Program-made: the position numbers and the translations under genes
Notes under the pieces: model-generated
What the model was told of the DNA's origin: nothing
Database searches by the model: none
Seen by the model: only the letters and a program-made list of their open reading frames with translations
Shown here: positions 45,893 through 58,675 of the stretch, piece by piece
Layout: every line of letters starts with the position of its first letter
How positions within the stretch are numbered: the first letter of the stretch is position 1
DNA from: Valencia hispanica
Taxonomy: Eukaryota; Chordata; Actinopteri; Cyprinodontiformes; Valenciidae
NCBI GenBank assembly: GCA_963556495.2
Contig: OY747714.1
Location: 46,813,541 to 46,877,540, forward strand
DNA: 64,000 nucleotides
Direction: 5' to 3'

Positions 45893-46138
45893 ATTACAAA
45901 CAACTCAATTTAATTTTCTTTCAATACAGACATTTTCACTACATTTATTTCCAATTAAAAATGTATTTTTTCACAGCCAATTTTTCTTTTCAGTTTTATC
46001 TTAAGCTGGCATCGTTCTGTCATTTTGTCAGACAGACAAAAATACAGAGTTATGGGCAAATTCAAGACTAAAATAAAATTCAAAAAAAGATATAAATAAC
46101 ATAATTGCATGATAAATTTTAAGCAGAAGAAATTTTCA

Positions 46139-47270
46139 ATTCAATTCAATTCAATTCAGTTTATTTATATAGCGCCAATTCACAACAGATGTCATCTCAA
46201 GGCACTTAACAAGAAGTCATTTCAATACAATTATACAAACATTCCAATCAGTTAAAAAGTTTCCTATTTAAGGAATCCCAGCAGATTGCGTCAGTCATTG
46301 GCGTGAGGTTGGGCAGATTTCCAACCACAGCAATCCTTCAGCAATCCCTCATACTCATCAAGCATGTAGCGACAGTGGAGAGGAAAAACTCCCCTTTAAC
46401 AGGAAGAAACCTCCAACAGAACCAGGCTCAGTACGAGCGGCCATCTGCCACGACCGTCTGGGGGTTTAAGAAGACAGAGCAGAAACACAGAAGGAACAGA
46501 AGATCCGATATAAGAGAACTTTCTATGTTACAGAAAGTAAAAAGTTGATAACAGGACACAGTGGATGTTCAGTTACTGGGAGCATCATCCCAGTCGATGG
46601 CCCCCGTCCAACAGGGCATTGCAGCCAAGCAGGATACCAGACCAGGTATATCTTCTATGGAGAGAAAAACACAGAGAAAACAAAGTTAACAGTCGAAATA
46701 ACAGAATGTACTGTAATACAACTGGAGAGTCGTAGGAGAAAAGGAAGTAGCAGAGTGAAGAAAATTGGTAAATCTGTCCTCCAGCAGTCTAAGCCTATAG
46801 CAGCATAACTACAGAGATAGCTCAGGATGACCTAAGCCACTCTAACTATAAGCTTTATCAAAAAGGAAAGTTTTAAGCCTGACCTTAAAAGTAAACAGAG
46901 TGTCTGCCTCACAGACTAAAGCTGGGAGCTGGTTCCACAGGAGAGGAGCCTGATAACTAAAAGATCTGCCTCCCATTCTACTTTTAGAGATCCTAGGAAC
47001 TACAAGTAAACCTGCAGTCTGAGAGCAAAGGGCTCTTTTAGGAACATATGGAACAATCAGATCTCTGATGTATGATGGAGCTTGATTATTAAGGGCTTTG
47101 TATGTAAGAAGAAGGATCTTAGATTCTATTCTGGATTTAACAGGGAGCCAATGAAGGGAAGCTAAAACAGGAGAAATGTGATCTCTCTTTTCAATATTCA
47201 TCAGAACTCTTGCTGCCGCATTTTGGATCAACTGAAGGCTTTTAATGGCATTTTGTGGACTACCTGATAG
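46139..47270 (-). mobile_element. 5'-truncated L2-like LINE with (AATTC)n tail
   Basis: On the - strand 47231-46842 encodes the C-terminal end of a LINE polymerase ORF ([12 protein letters not shown], LHWLPVKSRIESKILLLTYK- and LWNQLPALVCEADT-type blocks). The 3' UTR has AGGTTTCTTCCTGTTAAAGG and ends in TATATAAATAAACTG followed by a GAATT repeat at 46139-46157. A different family from 4945-5752. Confidence 0.82.
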
Positions 47271-47849
47271 TAAAGAAGAAGACCAGAAAGTAAGAAGTAA
47301 GAAAGACCATTATACCGTTCTCTAGTCCGTTTATTATGGATTACAAACAATTTGATCAAGAACCAGACAATCTATAAGGTCTCTCCTGGTAGCTGCAGAG
47401 ATCAGAACAGACATACCTTTCATTTATGGTGCTTTTCCTGTGGTAAGCGATGGGAGGGGAGCATCTCAATCACCTGGTTATGCATCAACTTCCTGGAACT
47501 GGAATGTGTTGTTCTTGTTATGCCTCTTGAAAATCACAACTTATTAACTTTTGAACCATGAATTTGAGCCCAAATCTGAATTATTCATCACCAAAGACAA
47601 CTTTTGTGTGATTACCTGCTGCAATTCACTAGCTTCTACAACCTCCAAAAGCCGTTCCATGTTAACATGTGCAACCTTGTTCTCGCTCCCTTAATGATTT
47701 CGCTGTAAGATTTCCTCTTTCAGGATTTAGATGCTGGCAACGCCAAACAAACTCCTGTGGACAGCTAGTGTCCCGTTCCAGGATATTAATCCTACTTCTG
47801 TGCATCTCTTTGGAACCTAGATTTTCCCTTTTATGGTAAACATGAAAGG

Positions 47850-48544
47850 CATTTAAGTGTGCCTTGAATTGGGCATTGCTATTAGCTCTGCAGTGAGGGG
47901 TGATATCGACCCATGCATGGCGAGGCGTCTTTCCATTATTGTGGCCCTCACCTCTGGAACAGGCTGCTGGAGAACCTCAGGGCTGCAGAGAACGCTGACC
48001 AGGCTCAAGACTCACCTTTTTAGCCTGGATTTTAGCTGATTATTAATTATTGTAGACGTTTAATTGCTCTGCAAGTTTTACTTGCTTATATTTTAATCAA
48101 TGTTTTACTAATTAGTTTTATATTTATCCCAGTTGTGTTTATATCTTAACCTGTTATTTTAATCTTCCTTCCAGTGTTTCCTCTATGGGAGCCCTCTGCC
48201 CCGGCTGTGGCTGCCTGGGTGCTCTCCAGGTGGCGCTTGGGTGGAGGTGGGGGTCTTGGCCTTGCCTCCACTGGGCGCCCTGTGTCAGTGCCTCGGCTGC
48301 TGCTGTTGATGTGCTGCTGCCGGTGCAGATGGCTTCTTTGATGGCGTTTCCTGACCTGCCTCATCTGTACTCGGCCCAATGTCCATTTCATTGCTTCTCT
48401 TAAGTGTGTGTGCACATGGGGGTTGGGGGAGGAGGGTATAAATGTGATCATGCTTTTAAATCTGTGGGGGAGGGATGGGGATGGGGTTTACGTGGGTTCA
48501 TTTTTAATCTGTTAAACACTTTGAGTTGCAATCTTTGTATGAAA

Positions 48545-48575
<31 letters not shown>

Positions 48576-48576
48576 G
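47850..48576 (+). mobile_element. LINE 3' end with (GATT)n tail
   Basis: The left part decodes to a decayed WRTSGLQRTLTRLKTHLFSL end of a LINE ORF. The 3' UTR ends in AAAGCGCTTTATAAATAAAG followed by ATTGATTGATTG at about 48563-48575. 5'-truncated. Confidence 0.75.
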
Positions 48577-48589
48577 GGGTATAAAAGAA

Positions 48590-48850
48590 GCCCAACCTCC
48601 CTTCCTTTCCTCTGGTGAAAGAGGTGGAGAGAAATCCTCCACCTCAATAGATGGCTCTGAGGCAAAGGAGCTCTCGTCTCTTTCTCGCTGTCTGTCACTG
48701 CAGCAGTCCTGCTGTCAAGATGTCAGTCACAGTCCAGCTCTCTCCTCCCACACGTTCGCCAGGCAACGCCTCCTTTAGGCACATTTTTCAAACAGGAAAT
48801 GTGGGCGGAGTAAGACTCTGGTAGGTAGGAGAGTTGCTCTTTAATGTTAT
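48590..48850 (-). repeat. Dispersed repeat, inverted partner of 405-625
   Basis: Reverse complement contains GAGGTGGAGGATTTCTCTCC, ACCAGAGGAAAGG and, at the far end, AAAGAGCAACTC, matching 405-625 in block order. Confidence 0.6.
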
Positions 48851-49651
48851 CCATTGGAGCTTCAAGTCCGTACCACACCTTGTTGCAGGTGGAACTGACG
48901 GCATCCGTTTATGATGCAGCTCTGCACCTCGCGCCGTTATTCGCATCCATAAAGAAGGGTGCACCGATTAAACCAAGAGCAGAACGATACAGTTGACTGT
49001 GTTGAACCCATGAAGAACGCAGCTCGTTTTCCTTTCCTTGAAACAGAAACTTGCGCTGATCTTAATATCTGTTTTCACAGGATTTTCCACTGAACATGTA
49101 CAAACTCATTTTAAAGATGTTCGCACTGTTTCTATGTGTTCTAATCAGGGGATATAGTCCTCAGATGAGCTGTGAGAAATGATCATGAAAGAACTTTAGG
49201 TTTTATCGCGAACAGGCAGAATGATCAATTCAGTCATTCAGGTTTCATGGAGCTTTGATCTGAGCAGAAGAATAAAAGACGAGCAAAATAGAGAAATATC
49301 ACCTGAAATGTGCACAACAGACCATGGAAGCTTTACTTTCCTTTTGAACAGTTTTGATTTTTTTATAATGAACACTGAAAAAAGAAGTTGATCCAAGTTA
49401 ATTTGCTTCAGTTGGTAACAAGTAATTGATTCAATTTTATCCAAGTTGGATGAACTTGAATGTAGAGTTTTCTGAGAACGTTTGTCAAACGTCAAAATGT
49501 GTTTGGGTCAAATGTTCTTATGGGGTGGTTCTATCTTCAGAACAATCAGAAGAATCAACAGAACATTGCAGTTTGTTGCGTAAGGGCCTCCATATTCTTT
49601 GACTCTTCGTTAAACAAACGTTTAATATACCCAATTTTGACATTACAACCT
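48851..49651. other. No gene recognised
   Basis: AT-rich intergenic DNA with no splice-bounded exon or repeat I can name. Confidence 0.4.
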
Positions 49652-50050
49652 TTAAAGCTACATTATGTAATATATTTGTTAAAATAAACCCGTTTTTGTA
49701 ATCTATAGTCAATTTTTTTTACGTCGACGATTTCGATTGACTGCAGTACTTTTTGCCGCGGTGGCATGTGAGGGTTTGCAGTTTCATTTATTTTGAGGCA
49801 ATTCGGTCCGAACAGCCAGCGGTGCTTGACATGATGACGTACTTGCATTCACGAGGAGGCGGTGTTCTCCATCAGTTAGCCAACAGATTAGCTAAGCTAG
49901 CTCCCCCAGAGATCCACACAAGCACCGCGCAAGTCAAGGAAGAGAAGAACTTCGTCCAGCGCTACAAAAATGGCCTCTGACCACTGTAGAGCTTTGACTC
50001 ATGAGCTCGTACTCGAACTTCACAGGAGTGCGCCTGCACCGAACCCGTCA
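49652..50050. mobile_element. Dispersed copy of the FCRL-like intron transposon
   Basis: Begins TTAAAGCTACATTATGTAAT and shares with 18771-19525 the blocks ACTTTTTGC, TTCATTTATTTTGAGG-like, GATGACGTAC, CGAGGAGGCGGTGTTCTCC, AGCTAAGCTAGC and CAGCGCTACAAAAATGGCC. It is without the nested SINE-like repeat and is cut at its right end. It proves that the intron element is an interspersed repeat. Confidence 0.7.
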
Positions 50051-51071
50051 GGTAATGAATGCACAACAAAGAATGGATGAACAAAACAGAAAACTTTTTT
50101 TAAATCCAACAAAAATCATTACAAATGTTATCCTTCATAAAAACATCAAACATGTATAAACCCAACAGGTTAAAGTAGGCACAATAAACAAATTACAGTT
50201 CTTTGCGTTGATTTTAAAGGTTACAAATACTAAGTCGGGTAAGGAAAACTCAAATTCAGCAACAACCCTTTTAAAAGGGAAGGTTTTTGTTTCCCTGAAA
50301 CAAGAACCTGTAAAGCAAACATCAATGGAGCAGCACTGTTCTTTATTAAACACAAGGAAAACCTTCAGCCGTCTGAACCCAAGAACAAAACCCCAGGAGA
50401 GCCTCTGCACTGAAATGAAGACTGTAGGGTTGTATGGGTTCTAGAGGACAGACTATAGTTTGGTGCTATTAGTTCAGAGAACAGCAGAAAACAATGAAAT
50501 TCTTCAGATAGGGGTTTAAAGCAGAGAGAAGAATTTATTTCCTTTAGTCGCATTTTGTCAATATTTCTTATAAGAGTAGATTTTTTTTATTCAAGCTTAA
50601 ACATCTGATTTAATGTTTGCAACAAGCTGAATTTCAATAAACACTTTTTTTTAATAGACTAACATTTGAGGAATGTTAAACATTATCCAGTCTGTTAAAG
50701 CTTCTTTAAAACTCAATGAAAGACAAGTAGAAGAAAAAAATTGATCAGGGATGTGCTAAATCCGATTATTTTACTCTCATAGGTTTTGACTCTTTAATAT
50801 TTCAGATGTTTGGGTTTTTTTTTTCTTGCCCCAACCCCCCCCAAAAAAAGGGCAATACTCCTTTTGGCCACAACAGGCCCCAAAGAAAAACCACATCCAC
50901 AGGCAACTGAATAGGTCTAGTAGTAGGTGGTTTCTGGTAACTGAGGTCTAATGTTCTGATTGCAATTTAGACAATTTTTTTTTTTTAACGGTCTTCTTTT
51001 TTTAAATAATACGTCTTTTTGTTTCAAATCTATATTTAAAACAGCAGTCCGCTTTAAATTAAACATTGCGA
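50051..51071. other. No gene recognised; poly-T rich
   Basis: Several T runs and no coding exon. It may include the 3' UTR of the V-set gene at 51784. Confidence 0.4.
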
Positions 51072-51165
51072 TGGACCGGCGACCTGTCCAGGGTGTACCC
51101 CGCTTCTCGTCCGATGATTGCTGGAGATAGGCACCAGCAACTGCTTTAAGGGGGGAAGGGTGCAT
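51072..51165 (-). repeat. Fragment of the SINE-like repeat seen at 45535
   Basis: GACCGGCGACCTGTCCAGGG, TGTACCCCGC and TGCTGGAGATAGGCACCAGC are the reverse complement of the first half of the 45535-45892 repeat. Confidence 0.75.
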
Positions 51166-51783
51166 GAAATCTGATTCAAATTCCTAGTTTTTGTACACAA
51201 TCTTGACCAATAAGTATAGCAATGTTAAAATAAAAGTAAAAAGCAAACCTAAAAATGTTAGCTTTCTACTTTTACGGCCCAAGGAAAGGAATATCTAAGG
51301 CAAACAGCAGGAGACCGAAAAAAGAACCCTGAGGAACACCACTCATAAGGGAAGTGCATTGTGGCATCATGCTGCAGCTCAATGACATGTCGGGGGGTAA
51401 GCTAGCTGATACCACTGTGTGGGGCGATGGCAGAACTAGGCCTTGACTTCAAATAAGGTACAAGATTAATGTACTCAGGTTAAGATACTTGACAGTAACA
51501 CCACAACAATCCCAGAATGCAAAGCGGTGCGATGCCCGTTCCCAATACAAACTAAACAGAACAGAGAAACACCTTCTTGAAAGATGGGGATAGAACAGTT
51601 TCTAATGTACCTTGTAAAAAAAAAAAACGAACACACTTCACAGCACCAAGTCTAGTTAAAACCCAAGAAACATTAACAAGGAACCTCACAGAGCAGCTTC
51701 ACCCCGAGCCAGACTGAACACCATCAAAGACCTTCCACTCCACGGACGTCGGAAGGTTTCTCCATTATATTTATCACTACAGA

Positions 51784-54700
51784 TCACTTCGAGCCATGCC
51801 TGTAGCTCAACATCAATAACGACCTGAAGAACTTGCACGTGGTTATAGCCAGCAGCGGAATCGTCAGGGCAACGACTGGCAGTAAGAAGGCCAGATACTG
51901 TTGGACGTTTTCATCCTCATCTTCGTCCCGATTTATTCTCTGCTTGTCCCAGGTGTCGTCGTCCGCTTCATGGATTTGATCTGCGGATCAGAATCAGGTG
52001 CGATTAGTGAACTCGCCAATAACGTCTTTTCTAAATCCCAAACACCGGACCGGAGATGTTCCACTCTCACACCACCACCCTGCAGCCAGACAAACTCACT
52101 TTTGTGAAGGACCCTCAGCTTGATGATCATGTTGGGCTCAGACATCAGAACTGCTCTCTTCTGACGGTTGGTCACCGCCGACACCACCCGACACTCGTAC
52201 ACGCCGCTGTCGGCCGTCGTGGCGTTCTTCAGAAGCAGAGAGACTTCTCCCTCCTTCATCTCTTTATCCACCAGATCCACCCGGTCCTTAAAATCCCGAT
52301 CCTGGAAGTCTGGATAAACATGTTGGTCACGATAGAGAAAGATGTAGGCCATTTTCTGGTCAGTTCTGCTCCACTCCAAATATTTGACCGGGTCCATCAT
52401 GCTGGGAGCTCGACACGGCAGAGTGACGGTCCGTCCTTGGACGACTCTGATGTGGATCTCAACTGTGAAAGAGAATAAATGTGGAATAGTCAGTGCCAAA
52501 TACAACAAAGCAAGGGATTTTCTGTGTTGTTGGGAATATGGCACGTACGCACACATTTTTCTTTTATTATGAGAGTAAATGAGGTAAATTGTGATACAGT
52601 GGGTCCCAAAGTGGGGGGGGCGCAGAGTCCTTGCAGGAGGGGGCGCGGTGCGAATGGATGCTTGGACACTGCTAACATAATGGGCAGGTTTATGACGAGG
52701 CTCCCACATAAACACAAAGCAGGACATTAAAACACTTAACATATATCTAAGCAAACTTCTTTCCAAGCTAAGGAGTTAAAAAATATGACCAAGGATATAT
52801 TGCCTTTGGTTTTGTTCCACCAAACACCTGCAAATGTTCAACTGAGCTCAAAGAACGTTTCAAACTGAGTGGCAAAATGAAAAACAAAACAAAAAGTCTC
52901 TCAATTATAGGAGGATTTAATGCTGTACTATGGACGATTTCAACAATGACTGACAACAGCAGCCAGTTATTCCTCTGACCAGTAATACCAGAGGTCGCAC
53001 TACATATTTTTACGGAGTAAAAAAATTATAATCTATTTTTGCCTCAAATAGATGCCTTCTCATGGGGGTTTAGATGTTCTGGAGGCTGAATCCCTGCTCC
53101 ACTGCCACACTGGAGACTAATAAAAACCCTCAAATACAGAAAACAGCTGGCTAATTCCATAGGCAAGTCATTTATGACGACATGTCCTTTAACATGTAGG
53201 GACTTTGAGAGAGAGGAGGGCCGGGTAGCTGTAGTTTTTGTTGACCGCTGCTCATAAGCACATCAAATGTATTTTACGTTGTCGTGTCAGATTGTACTAT
53301 GTTAAAGTGTAACTGAACCCCATGAAAAATCATAACCCCAGACAACATTTGAAAAATAAACTGCCTGTGAAATTATCTGATTATCATCGACAAGTTCTCC
53401 TTTATTGGAATTTAGTTTTCAAACATAATTTTTCCCCGCATAACTCACCTTTATGGAATAACAAATATATTCTTTTCAATCGAAAATCTTTATTTATGGA
53501 AAACTGGTTGAAAAGGGGAGTTTGGGCAATTTCTCATCTGATGGACCAACAGGGTAATTATCTTAATCATGAAACCTTTTGCTTTAAATTTGATCTGGTT
53601 TGTTCTCTTAGAGAATATAATAAAGTAATTAAATCTATTCCAACCCCTACAAAAAATATGGCTCAGCAAATAATGTTACAAAATCACCCATCCACAATGA
53701 GGAAACTTTGTGTGGAAGGTTTTTATTTGGGTGATAAGAGATTAACCAACACATTTTTTCGAGAGATTTTAAACCAATTATTCTTCCCTTCCCCAATTAA
53801 AAGGAAATATATTTTACAAAACTACAACTCCACAGAAACGAAAAAGATTCGGAAGTTGTATTTATCATACCCTGTCCCACACAAAGCAAAAGAAGTAATG
53901 TTTAAGATATTAAACGAAATTTATCCTAGTAACAACTTTTTGCATGTGCTTTTTGGCTGGGAAAATAGTTTTTGTGGTTTTTGTGGAACTGATGTGGAAA
54001 CTATGGAACATCTTTTCTTTGAATGTGTACATGTGAAATCCTTTTGGTCTTCCTTTCAAAACTGGTTAACTGCAAAGAATATAGTCATACCCCCTTTAAA
54101 TTGGAATTCCATCAAAACTCGACTACAGGTAGTAGACAAGAAATTTGAACTTTTGGTGAACGTTTTAATCTTGATTTCAAAACACTTCATACATAATTGT
54201 AAATTCCTTAAGGTGAGACCCCACATGAATCACTTTTTGAATTATTTTCTGTTATACTCCAAGTCCCTTACCTTTATGGAAAATAATTTTGCCCATACTT
54301 TATCTGAATTATTGGTTTCTTTTAAACTTTTAGATTGACCCCTTATTGCTTATTTGGTTTTATTTTCTGTTATGTCTGTATATGTCCTTTGTTTTTAATG
54401 GTTGAATATGTCTTTCAGTACTGTTGGATGACTTTGTTGACGACTTGCGCCATAATTGTTTGTGAAAAAGTGCTTAATGTGACACTGAAACATGCAGTGA
54501 CCAAAGCGACGTTGGCAGTTTTGCGACTGATCGATCTGAACAACATTCATCTGTTTTGATTGTTAGCATCACCACTCAGAGACCGGACCCATCCTGTCTC
54601 TCTCTGCCTCCCTCTGCTGAGGGAGACAGGATGGGTCCGGTCTCTGAGTGGTGATGCTAATGTTCAAAACAGTATGTTAGCTATACTAAGTGCTAATGTG

Positions 54701-55334
54701 ATAATAATGGTAACCTGAAAAACGCAATCCAACTCCAAACTCGCCACGGGGCGGTATGTCTGATAGTTTTATACCCAAACCCACGGGGGGCGTGTCTGTG
54801 AGACCATGGCTGCTGTGACACAGTCGATGCCTGTGACGTAAAGATGTACCGCTCTCCACCAATCACAGAATTCAAATGCAGTAGCCACCGTTCAACCCTA
54901 AGGGGGCAGCACTAAGACGTTTTTAAACCAAAAAGTGTAGAATTAAACAAGTTTACGCCAAAATGTAAAAAAATCCCCAGAAACTGAAAGACTACATTGA
55001 TAAAGACCCATTTATACAGTTTAGAAGCAAAAAAAAGTTGTTTTGGGGTTTAGTTACTCTTTAAAGAGTTGGATCCAAATCGGGATCCGGTCATCTCGTG
55101 ACCGTGCCCACAAATTTTACTGTAACAACTTCTTTATTAAACTTGCACACAGTGATTTTTTTTTCTGAAACCACTGTTCACCGAGTCAAATTCCTTGATG
55201 GCACCTGGGCAGATAAAGTGACATCACAGCAGGCTCAGACCAGGTACTGAAAAGTATGATTGAAGGCCTCAGCTTTGCAAAACAACCTTTTAGATTAGTT
55301 ATTTCTTTCCTCTTGCATCTCTTTTTTTCTTTTA

Positions 55335-55405
<71 letters not shown>

Positions 55406-56387
55406 TTGATTTTACCAATTTTAAACTTTTTGATATCAGAGAATATCAAAGTTTCTACTTATAAATCAGTAAAATTAAGACAGAAATTGTTTCGGCTGAA
55501 ATGAATTCTTTTGGTATAACAATATTGTTTTTCTTTGATCTTCAATGGCCCTAAATCTCTGTAGTAGGACCATGATAATCTCACCACACCTTACACTGGT
55601 CCTTTTGATAAAGAGAGCAAAACTGAGTCTCTGTTGAAGGGTAGAAAGCTGCTGCAAGAACAGCATGTAAGGGACCAATACAAGTAAATTAATTGATGCT
55701 TATTCCAAACAATAAAAAAAAGTCATAGTTTCATAGCGATTTCTGAATATAATGAGAAACTGAAATATCCTTAGGTCACAGCTTTTCAACTTTAACAGGA
55801 TATAAGTTATATAAATATTTACATCCCTGCTGGTATTTGTAGTTTTTCTCCTTTCAAAAAACATTTGTGCTGTTTGCAATTTTTTTTTCTCGCTTTTTGC
55901 AAATAGTCTGTTTAATGCAAAAACATGCATGAACATCATGTCAATATTTTAAGTTTATCCTCCTCAGTTGCACTTTTTGTTTTAAACCAGAGTATGCTGT
56001 ATTTAATAACTTGGCAGTATTTTAGTGTTGTAATTTTGCCCTTACGGTACCATATATATTATTCTTAATTCTGTTTTTTTTTACATTTCATACTTTTATC
56101 TTTGTTTCAATCTGTCTCTTTTCTGTTGATACGTGTGAATTTCCCCAGAGTGGGACAATAATGACGCATTATAGACTTACTGATGTAATTACACATACTG
56201 ACCACTGGGAGCAGCATTTATTCCAGCTCTGAAGTTTCCCTCTGATTAAAACACATATTTCCTAATTCACGGCTCATAGGATTTAATCCAGAGGTGAATG
56301 AGAAGCTGGTGGAGACTCACAGACTAAGGCTCCAGTCAGCTGGGATCCCATCCAGGTCAGGAGGAGGAAAACTGCGAGGTGACCCAT
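51784..56387 (-). CDS. Single V-set Ig type I membrane protein (B7/butyrophilin-like)
   Basis: Exons 56387-56321, 52462-52100 and 51980-51784 with GT-AG borders in phase 1, giving 208 residues. Residues 1-20 form a signal peptide (MGHLAVFLLLTWMG...). One V-set domain spans about 24-140 with C39 and C113, W53, and the DSGVYEC block at 107-113; N102 is a possible glycan site. An acidic stretch (DDDTWD at 150-155 and DEDEDEN at 162-168) precedes the membrane segment at about 172-192. The tail is 16 residues, basic, without a Tyr-based ITIM. The B7/butyrophilin/CD276-like grouping rests on the domain only; many small fish V-set receptors share it. The 3.9-kb first intron holds a TTAA-flanked element, an L1-Tx1 LINE and an AT repeat. 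Confidence 0.82.
53322..54545 (+). mobile_element. L1/Tx1-like LINE, C-terminal ORF2 fragment
   Basis: An open frame of 338 codons (53322-54338) with AT-rich codon use. Its C-terminal half has the Cys/His block FCGFCGTDVETMEHLFFEC and KSFWSSF, typical of the zinc-knuckle end of Tx1-like L1 ORF2 proteins. No reverse-transcriptase motif is left. The open frame suggests a recent insertion. Left end is within 20 bases of the terminal inverted repeat. Confidence 0.78.
54551..54672. repeat. Long perfect hairpin (38-bp arms)
   Basis: Arms 54563-54600 and 54623-54660 are perfect reverse complements (TTAGCATCACCACTCAGAGA... and partner), extended to 50 bp with three mismatches by CTGTTTTGA / TCAAAACAG. 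The spacer is 22 bases. It lies in the composite element. Confidence 0.92.
55340..55400. repeat. (AT)n microsatellite
   Basis: About 60 bases of uninterrupted AT dinucleotides in the first intron of the V-set gene. Confidence 0.92.
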
Positions 56388-56709
56388 CCTGAGGAAACTG
56401 TCTGCTCAGAAACACAGATACACATCAGCCAAGTGGTTTCTGCGGCCCTGAACGCAACATCAGCTCAGATCCATAGAAAACAAGCATTAAAGCTTAGAAA
56501 CTATCGTTGTTTTCCGTCAAACTCACCTTTCTGCTACGTTTGTCTCCACCTGATAAATCCAAACAGGAAAGGTGCGGAGCACACCTGCGGAGAGGGAGGA
56601 GCTTCTGCTGCTTTCAATGTTCGCTGAAAACATGTGAAATTAAACCATCCTACAAAGAAAAGACGAGAAAACGTCACAAAAAAAGTTTTTAAAGTTACAA
56701 AATCGCAAA

Positions 56710-56747
56710 GACAACAATAAAGCCCCCCCCCCCCCAAAAAAAAAAAG
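56710..56747. repeat. Poly-C/poly-A tract
   Basis: A C run followed directly by an A run, just upstream of the V-set gene start on the - strand. DNA from 56388 to 57340 otherwise shows no gene. Confidence 0.8.
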
Positions 56748-57339
56748 TTAAAAATACTTCCAATTTTCAAGAATGTAGGTAATTTATTAAAGGAACATAC
56801 AAGTTACACCCTTTAATGTCCATCCACTTTAAATTAGTGGGTTGCTTGTTTGTAAATTAGCTTTAATTTTTCACTTAATGTCAACAACCTCAGTACAATC
56901 TGTTTTTATATATTTCCTCTCCATCACGCTCCTGAAGGGTGAATTTAAAAAGAGAGTTTAAAATTTCCGTAGTTCCGTGAAGGCGGCATGGTGCGTGTTT
57001 TGTTTGTAAAAGAGAGAGAGAGAGCTGGGGTGAAATAAACTGGTTCTTCACTAAAACACCCAACATTTTTTTAACCCTTGGATGAAGCCGCACCCACAGG
57101 AGGCAGACACCTTGTTTACCTGGAGATGACGTCAGCATTTCTGACTGTGTGAAAATCTCAGGTTAAAAACTGGAAAAGCTAAACATTAACCTCTTAAAAT
57201 CATAAAGCTAAACTCTAAAAGTCCGTTAAAAACTGTATTTTATTCTGTATTTTATTTTTTATTTTATTTTAACAGCCTGGTTGGGATTTGGTTGTCTTAC
57301 CGTCTGTGACCTGAAGAGGGCTCTGTAGGCAATTGTAAC

Positions 57340-57500
57340 TGTATAGCACACTTTCAACAACAGGGTGATTCAAGGTGCTTTACATGATTTGGTGATTTAA
57401 AAAAACAAAACAAACATAGAATGCAACATTGGAAATTAAAAGTTAAAGTAGCAAATTAGCATGAAACACACATTACACATGATGCACGATAAAGCAAGAG
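57340..57500 (-). mobile_element. L2/Rex1-like LINE 3' fragment
   Basis: GTATAGCACACTTTCAACA, CAAGGTGCTTTACATGATTT and GATAAAGCAAGAG match the 3' UTR of the LINE family at 4945-5752 and 13939-15073, in antisense. Confidence 0.8.
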
Positions 57501-57959
57501 TGACTGCGGCCTGTGAAGTGAGAGCAGTGACGTCACAGCTGGGTGTCTGTCTCAGGTCCGCAGCTCAGTTTGGGTTTGACTTCATGTGCAAAATGGTGGT
57601 TGGTGCAATACAGTCGATGCGTTTCCATTTTATATATTGTCCTTTGTTGTCCACTCTTGATTGTTTTAACATGTGTTCACTGTCCTTGTCTCTCTGTATA
57701 CACACTGTATATAGTGTCTCTGTATGTGTCTATTAACTTGTGTGTAACACCAACCTGCCAGGGGGTCTGCAGATGGAAATCAGCCTAAGGCTATAATCTG
57801 ACATATTTACATTTGTCAAAAATGTTCATGAATATGTATTGTCCTTCCTTTTCAAATAAATTATTTTGTGAAACAGCTCAACCCCGAGGTTTATCACATA
57901 AATAAAGGAAGGATGGGGTTTTCTGAAGTTCAACAGCTTCTCAGCCCAGATTGCACCAA

Positions 57960-58160
57960 TCTATTTTATTTATCTATTTTATTTAAGATAGGACAGTTCA
58001 CATTAATTAACATGAGTACTCAAAGTCCACATTTAAATATGCTAGATTTAGCCACAACGGCTAATTTTCATCCATAGTCCCAGGGCATGTTGCTATTGAC
58101 AAACAGGAAAGGCCACAAGACAACAAGCACAATAGATATATACAAAAGACAATACTCTAC
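57960..58160 (-). repeat. Possible LINE 3' end fragment
   Basis: ATTTTATTTAAGATAGGACA, TGCTAGATTTAGCCACAACG and CATCCATAGTCCCAGGGCA resemble a common fish retroelement 3' end. Single copy in the window. Confidence 0.45.
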
Positions 58161-58620
58161 ACGTACGAAGACGGACATTTAGGCCGATTACATTCATCAT
58201 ACTTTTAACGACACGCATAAAGTCGTCCGTTTAAATCAGACTCTGGTAGTCCTGCCCAGATACAAACCAAACAGGCTGTTTTGGTGTTAGCTAGGGGTGT
58301 TGGGGTGGCTGGGAGTCTTTGATGGCGGGGGCGACCATTGGGATGCTACTTGTGTGGGAGCTCAGGCCATGCTGAAAGTGATGGGCTCCTACCGGGTGGC
58401 CTATGGCTCCAGGGGACGTATCGGCCCTTCCAGGGGCAATGCGGGGCCGTGGTGGGTATCCTTGATCCAGGAGTTGTGCCCTCTCTTCTCCTGGTCCTTC
58501 TGAGTTCCACCTGCGGCTGCGTGTTGGTACCTGGCCAGTGTATTGGCGGCTCTGGGTGGTCTTGCTGCTGAGGGTAAGTGGGGTCCCTGGGCCACCGGAG
58601 CTTGACCTGGACAACAGGAG

Positions 58621-58675
58621 ATGGGGGGGTGCCCCAGGATGGAGCCCTGGGGTACCCCACATGTGATTTCTGTCT
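58621..58675 (-). mobile_element. LINE reverse-transcriptase fragment
   Basis: On the - strand this decodes to the [12 protein letters not shown] reverse-transcriptase block, like 15073-15020, and the two share the CACATGTGATTTCTGT end. The preceding 58280-58620 is GC-rich with unrecognised open frames. Confidence 0.7.

Larger units (their letters stand above)
53302..55064. mobile_element. TTAA-flanked terminal-inverted-repeat element, composite
   Basis: Left end TTAAAGTGTAACTGAACCCC and right end, reverse complemented, TTAAAGAGTAACTAAACCCC: 18 of 20 bases match, with TTAA outermost at both sides. The interior is filled by a LINE fragment and a long hairpin. Could be one non-autonomous transposon later invaded, or two half copies. 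Confidence 0.55.
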
